Shown in pieces: positions 5,900 to 7,475 of a stretch of DNA of 7,475 bases. The DNA lies in assembly GCA_005884335.1 (NCBI GenBank), contig VBCJ01000048.1, forward strand, positions 1-7,475. Direction: 5' to 3'. This stretch comes from Betaproteobacteria bacterium. GTDB lineage: Bacteria > Pseudomonadota > Gammaproteobacteria > Burkholderiales > SG8-39. The position numbers and the translations under genes were made by a program. The notes below the pieces were generated by a model. That model searched no databases, was not told the DNA's origin, and saw nothing but the letters and a program-made list of their open reading frames with translations. How positions within the stretch are numbered: the stretch's first letter is position 1; each line of letters opens with the position of its first letter.

Positions 5900-6832
5900 T
5901 TATGGACCGCCGGATGCGCCTCGGCCCGAGAAGAGCGTCGGCGCCGGCTCGCCGCGCAGCGTCTCGGTCAGCTCGAGGTTCCTGCGCGTCGCCGCGTCCA
6001 TGCGCAGGTACTCGCTCGCGCGCTCCGGGATCACCGCCGCGACGTGGGCGAGCGCCTGCCCTTGCGTCTTTCTCGCGTACTCGAGCAAGGCGCCTGCGGC
6101 TCCGATCGCGGGCTCCAGGTCCTCGCAGCCGTAGCCGGCGAGGCTCGCCGCGCCGAGCTGCTTGAGGAGGATCTTCCGTCCGGCCTCGAAATCGAAATGC
6201 CATTCGGGCAGGCGCGTGACCGCGAAACCGTCGAGAGCCGTGCCCTCGGTCGCGAGGATTTCCGCCGGAGCGATACGCCGCAGCTCGCTCTCAAGAAGCT
6301 GTGGAGCGATCTCAGTGACGCGCAGATCGCCGCTCGCGAGATTCAGCCAGGCGAGGCCCACCGCGCCCTTGGTCTTCGCCAAGGCGAGCAGGATGTTGTC
6401 TGCCTTCTCATCGAGCAGTTCCGAGTCGGTCAGCGTCCCCGGCGTGACGATGCGCGTCACTTGGCGGTCGACCGGGCCCTTCGAGGTCGCAGGATCGCCG
6501 ATCTGCTCGCAGATCGCCACCGACTCGCCGATCTTCACGAGCTTCGCGAGATACTGCTCGACCGCGTGATAGGGCACGCCCGCCATCTTGATCGGCGCGC
6601 CCGCGGAGGCGCCGCGCGTGGTGAGGGTGAGGTCGAGCAGGCGTGAAGCGCGCTCGGCGTCGTCGTAGAACATCTCGTAGAAGTCGCCCATGCGGTAGAA
6701 GAGCAGCATGTCGGGGTACTGCGCCTTCAGGCGCAGGTACTGCTGCATCAGTGCCGAGGTACCCGGAAGATCTGCCGAGGGCGTTTGATTTCCCGTTTCG
6801 ACGCTTGGAGTTGCGGAATTTCGTCGTTGCAT
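5900..6832 (-). CDS. MutS N-terminal fragment: mismatch recognition, connector
   Basis: The upstream part of the broken mutS, 310 aa. It begins with a short variable tail and then MQQYLRLKAQYP. The mismatch-recognition motif is intact: GDFYEMF, with Phe51 and Glu53 equivalent to E. coli Phe36-x-Glu38. Domain I continues with KMAGVPYHAVEQYLAKL and VAICEQIGDP, connector domain II follows (RIVTPGTLTDSELL, AWLNLASGDL), and the start of domain III (RRNLELTETLRG) is present. The frame then runs into eight unrelated residues (GRGASGGP) and a TAA at 5900. Such a fragment has the mismatch-reading domain but no ATPase or dimer interface and should not support repair. Confidence 0.6.
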   Translation of the reverse strand: MQRRNSATPSVETGNQTPSADLPGTSALMQQYLRLKAQYPDMLLFYRMGDFYEMFYDDAERASRLLDLTLTTRGASAGAPIKMAGVPYHAVEQYLAKLVKIGESVAICEQIGDPATSKGPVDRQVTRIVTPGTLTDSELLDEKADNILLALAKTKGAVGLAWLNLASGDLRVTEIAPQLLESELRRIAPAEILATEGTALDGFAVTRLPEWHFDFEAGRKILLKQLGAASLAGYGCEDLEPAIGAAGALLEYARKTQGQALAHVAAVIPERASEYLRMDAATRRNLELTETLRGEPAPTLFSGRGASGGP

Positions 6833-6900
6833 CTTGATCGTCAGTCCCTGTGGCTCACACATGTTGCAGGAGGGCCGCAGACCTTGCAAGCCAACTCGGG

Positions 6901-6906
6901 CAAAAT
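6901..6906 (+). promoter_or_regulatory. Candidate -10 element for the antidote-like gene
   Basis: CAAAAT lies 7 nt before ATG 6914 with no Shine-Dalgarno tract between, the same layout as the TAAAAT before the DUF2237 gene, so a near-leaderless transcript is suggested. The overlapping block read on the minus strand gives TATTTT (6907-6902), which could serve as a -10 for mutS with a leader of about 60-65 nt. No good -35 is seen in either direction. Confidence 0.35.
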
Positions 6907-6913
6907 AGTGGCT

Positions 6914-7126
6914 ATGGCAAGAGCACGCAAAGCGAAAAGCGCGCTACGAGCGCGCGATGAGCTCACGGTGTCGCACCACGAGCGGCTCGTCGAGGAACTC
7001 CGGGCCGATCCGAAGCTTGCCGCAGCGTACCTGAATGTGGCCGCGAAAGACGGCGACGCTAGGGTCTACCTCGCGGCGTTGAGAGCGGTGGCGAGAATAT
7101 CGTCACGGCTGGCGGAAGGTGAGTAA
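6914..7126 (+). CDS. Antidote-like protein, lacks its HTH (probably truncated)
   Basis: A 70-aa basic protein. Residues from HHERLVEEL onward (DPKLAAAYLNVAAKDGDA, then RVYLAALRAVA) match the N-terminal helical part of HI1420-type 'probable addiction module antidote' proteins, which normally read like DPEEAAAYLNAALEDGD followed by xxxLALRDVAEARG. Such proteins run to about 95-105 aa and continue into a helix-turn-helix ending in a [LY]YR-LS-xGNP-like motif. Here the frame stops at SRLAEGE, just where the HTH should begin, and I find no convincing HTH continuation in the other frames. No partner toxin gene (HigB/RelE-like) is adjacent on the left, and an IS5 remnant begins about 60 nt after the stop. 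It is divergent from mutS. ATG 6914 was chosen because longer frames run antisense into mutS and lack family resemblance. Confidence 0.6.
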   Translation: MARARKAKSALRARDELTVSHHERLVEELRADPKLAAAYLNVAAKDGDARVYLAALRAVARISSRLAEGE

Positions 7127-7186
7127 GTTACCTATCTACGGTCGGTTGTCGGTTCGGCAGTGAGCTGTCAGGCAACCCCTCGGTGA

Positions 7187-7348
7187 GAATCAGGTCAACA
7201 AAGCTTTCGGGTGGTGGAGCGCACTATCGCTTGGCTGCATTGGTTTCGCAGACTCCGAATCCGATGTGAACGGCTGCCCAGCATTCACGAAGCGTTCCTC
7301 AAAATCGGCTGCTGCCTGATCTGCTGGCGCTTCCTGCAAAATGCGTAA
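7187..7348 (+). pseudogene. IS5-family transposase, C-terminal remnant
   Basis: The frame encodes the last ~50 residues of a DDE transposase of the IS5 family. The match is strong from FRVVERTIAWLHWFRRLRIR (7205-7264) through IHEAFLKIGCCLICWRFLQ, ending at TAA 7346-7348. RVVERT...W...RRLRIR.ER contains the conserved glutamate region of the DDE triad and is typical of the family. An in-frame TGA (7184-7186) interrupts it immediately upstream, and the rest of the transposase is absent; weak resemblance may continue upstream to about 7160. It cannot encode an active enzyme. It sits just after the truncated antidote-like gene, so IS insertion followed by deletion may have removed that gene's 3' end. 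Confidence 0.75.
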
Positions 7349-7372
7349 AGCCATTTTTGAAACCGGTTCTAA
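7349..7372 (+). mobile_element. Possible right end of the IS5 remnant
   Basis: Directly after the transposase stop lies a short AT-richer stretch with the near-palindrome GAAACCGGTTCT (7359-7370), where the right terminal inverted repeat of an IS5-family element would be expected. No matching left repeat is seen between 7127 and 7190, so the element is incomplete and this boundary is a guess. Confidence 0.3.
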
Positions 7373-7475
7373 AAAAATCGCAGCCCCTGACCGCCGCGAT
7401 TATCGCTTGTATGAGGTCAGGCGAGGAACGCGGCGACGCACAGTGTGCCGGATCATGATTTGGGCCGCACGGTCG
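7373..7475. other. Sequence after the IS remnant, no gene recognised
   Basis: I recognise no gene here. The only structure noted is an inverted repeat, CCTGACC (7386-7392) with GGTCAGG (7415-7421), enclosing the small palindrome GCGATTATCGC (7396-7406). A minus-strand frame is open from the window edge, but its product resembles nothing I know. Confidence 0.3.

Larger units (their letters stand above)
4363..6832 (-). pseudogene. mutS: mutS, disrupted by an internal frameshifting deletion
   Basis: MutS recognises mismatches and, with MutL, starts methyl-directed mismatch repair. The gene is read in two frames. The upstream frame runs from ATG 6832 and stops at 5900 shortly after NLELTETLRGEPAPTLFS (Ser codon 5927-5929). 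The downstream frame resumes with AEAHPAVHKLLRRFADVERI and runs to the stop at 4363. In intact MutS about 50 residues, including the conserved MGSRxLxxWLxxPxRD segment, separate TLxS from the DVERI motif; here only about 14 remain. The downstream frame is +1 to the upstream one, so roughly 110 nt (3n+2) were lost near 5926. The parts add up to about 820 of an expected ~860 residues. Start: ATG 6832 has AGGGA 12 nt upstream (6849-6845); ATG 6862 is an alternative without a site. A real lesion or a misassembly would look the same here. Confidence 0.85.

Noticed and set aside
5900..5930. Programmed ribosomal frameshift in mutS
   Set aside because: No slippery heptamer was seen, and a frameshift would not explain the ~37 missing conserved residues.
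7141..7154. Tandem GTCGGTT x2
   Set aside because: Two copies of a 7-mer are within chance for GC-rich DNA and no longer array exists.
7190..7354. Minus-strand 54-aa frame beginning MALRILQEAPAD
   Set aside because: It is antisense to the IS5 transposase remnant, has no ribosome-binding site, and looks like the spurious frames often annotated opposite such transposases.
7341..7475. Plus-strand frame MRKAIFETGSKK running off the window
   Set aside because: It overlaps the transposase stop in another frame, has no Shine-Dalgarno and resembles no family.

Overview
This GC-rich window looks like the chromosome of a betaproteobacterium. That placement rests on gene content and protein style (an E. 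coli-type long threonine synthase, a DUF2237 gene, a Spy/CpxP-like protein, mutS followed by a metallophosphoesterase) and is an inference; I cannot name a genus. I recognise no rRNA, tRNA or CRISPR array.

Left part, plus strand (1-3416): the 3' nine-tenths of thrC (threonine synthase, start lost at the window edge); trpS (tryptophanyl-tRNA synthetase) 48 nt downstream, starting at a GTG with a good ribosome-binding site; a small DUF2237 gene that seems to have its own promoter and almost no leader; and an exported Spy/CpxP-like LTxxQ protein with Met/His/Gly-rich ends. 

Middle part, minus strand (6832-3413): mutS, followed with a 4-nt GTGA overlap by a predicted calcineurin-type metallophosphoesterase lipoprotein. 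The stop codon of that lipoprotein gene overlaps the stop codon of the convergent Spy-like gene. mutS is broken. Mismatch-recognition domains I-II and the start of domain III are in one frame and stop at 5900. The rest of domain III and the whole ATPase are in another frame. About 37 residues of conserved core sequence are missing at the junction near 5926. This fits an internal deletion of about 110 nt (3n+2), not a one-base error. If real, the strain should lack MutS and be a mutator; if not, it is an assembly error.

Right part, plus strand (6914-7475): a 70-aa orphan protein resembles the N-terminal half of the HI1420-type 'addiction module antidote' family but stops before the helix-turn-helix. 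It is followed by the C-terminal remnant of an IS5-family transposase (about 7187-7348, with an in-frame stop just upstream) and a possible IS end. The last ~100 nt hold no gene I recognise. The right half therefore looks like a decaying, IS-scarred region next to a damaged mutS. 

No clearly new multi-gene system is visible. The best leads are the mutS lesion, the HTH-less antidote protein, the MutS-coupled lipoprotein phosphoesterase, and the nearly leaderless promoters.
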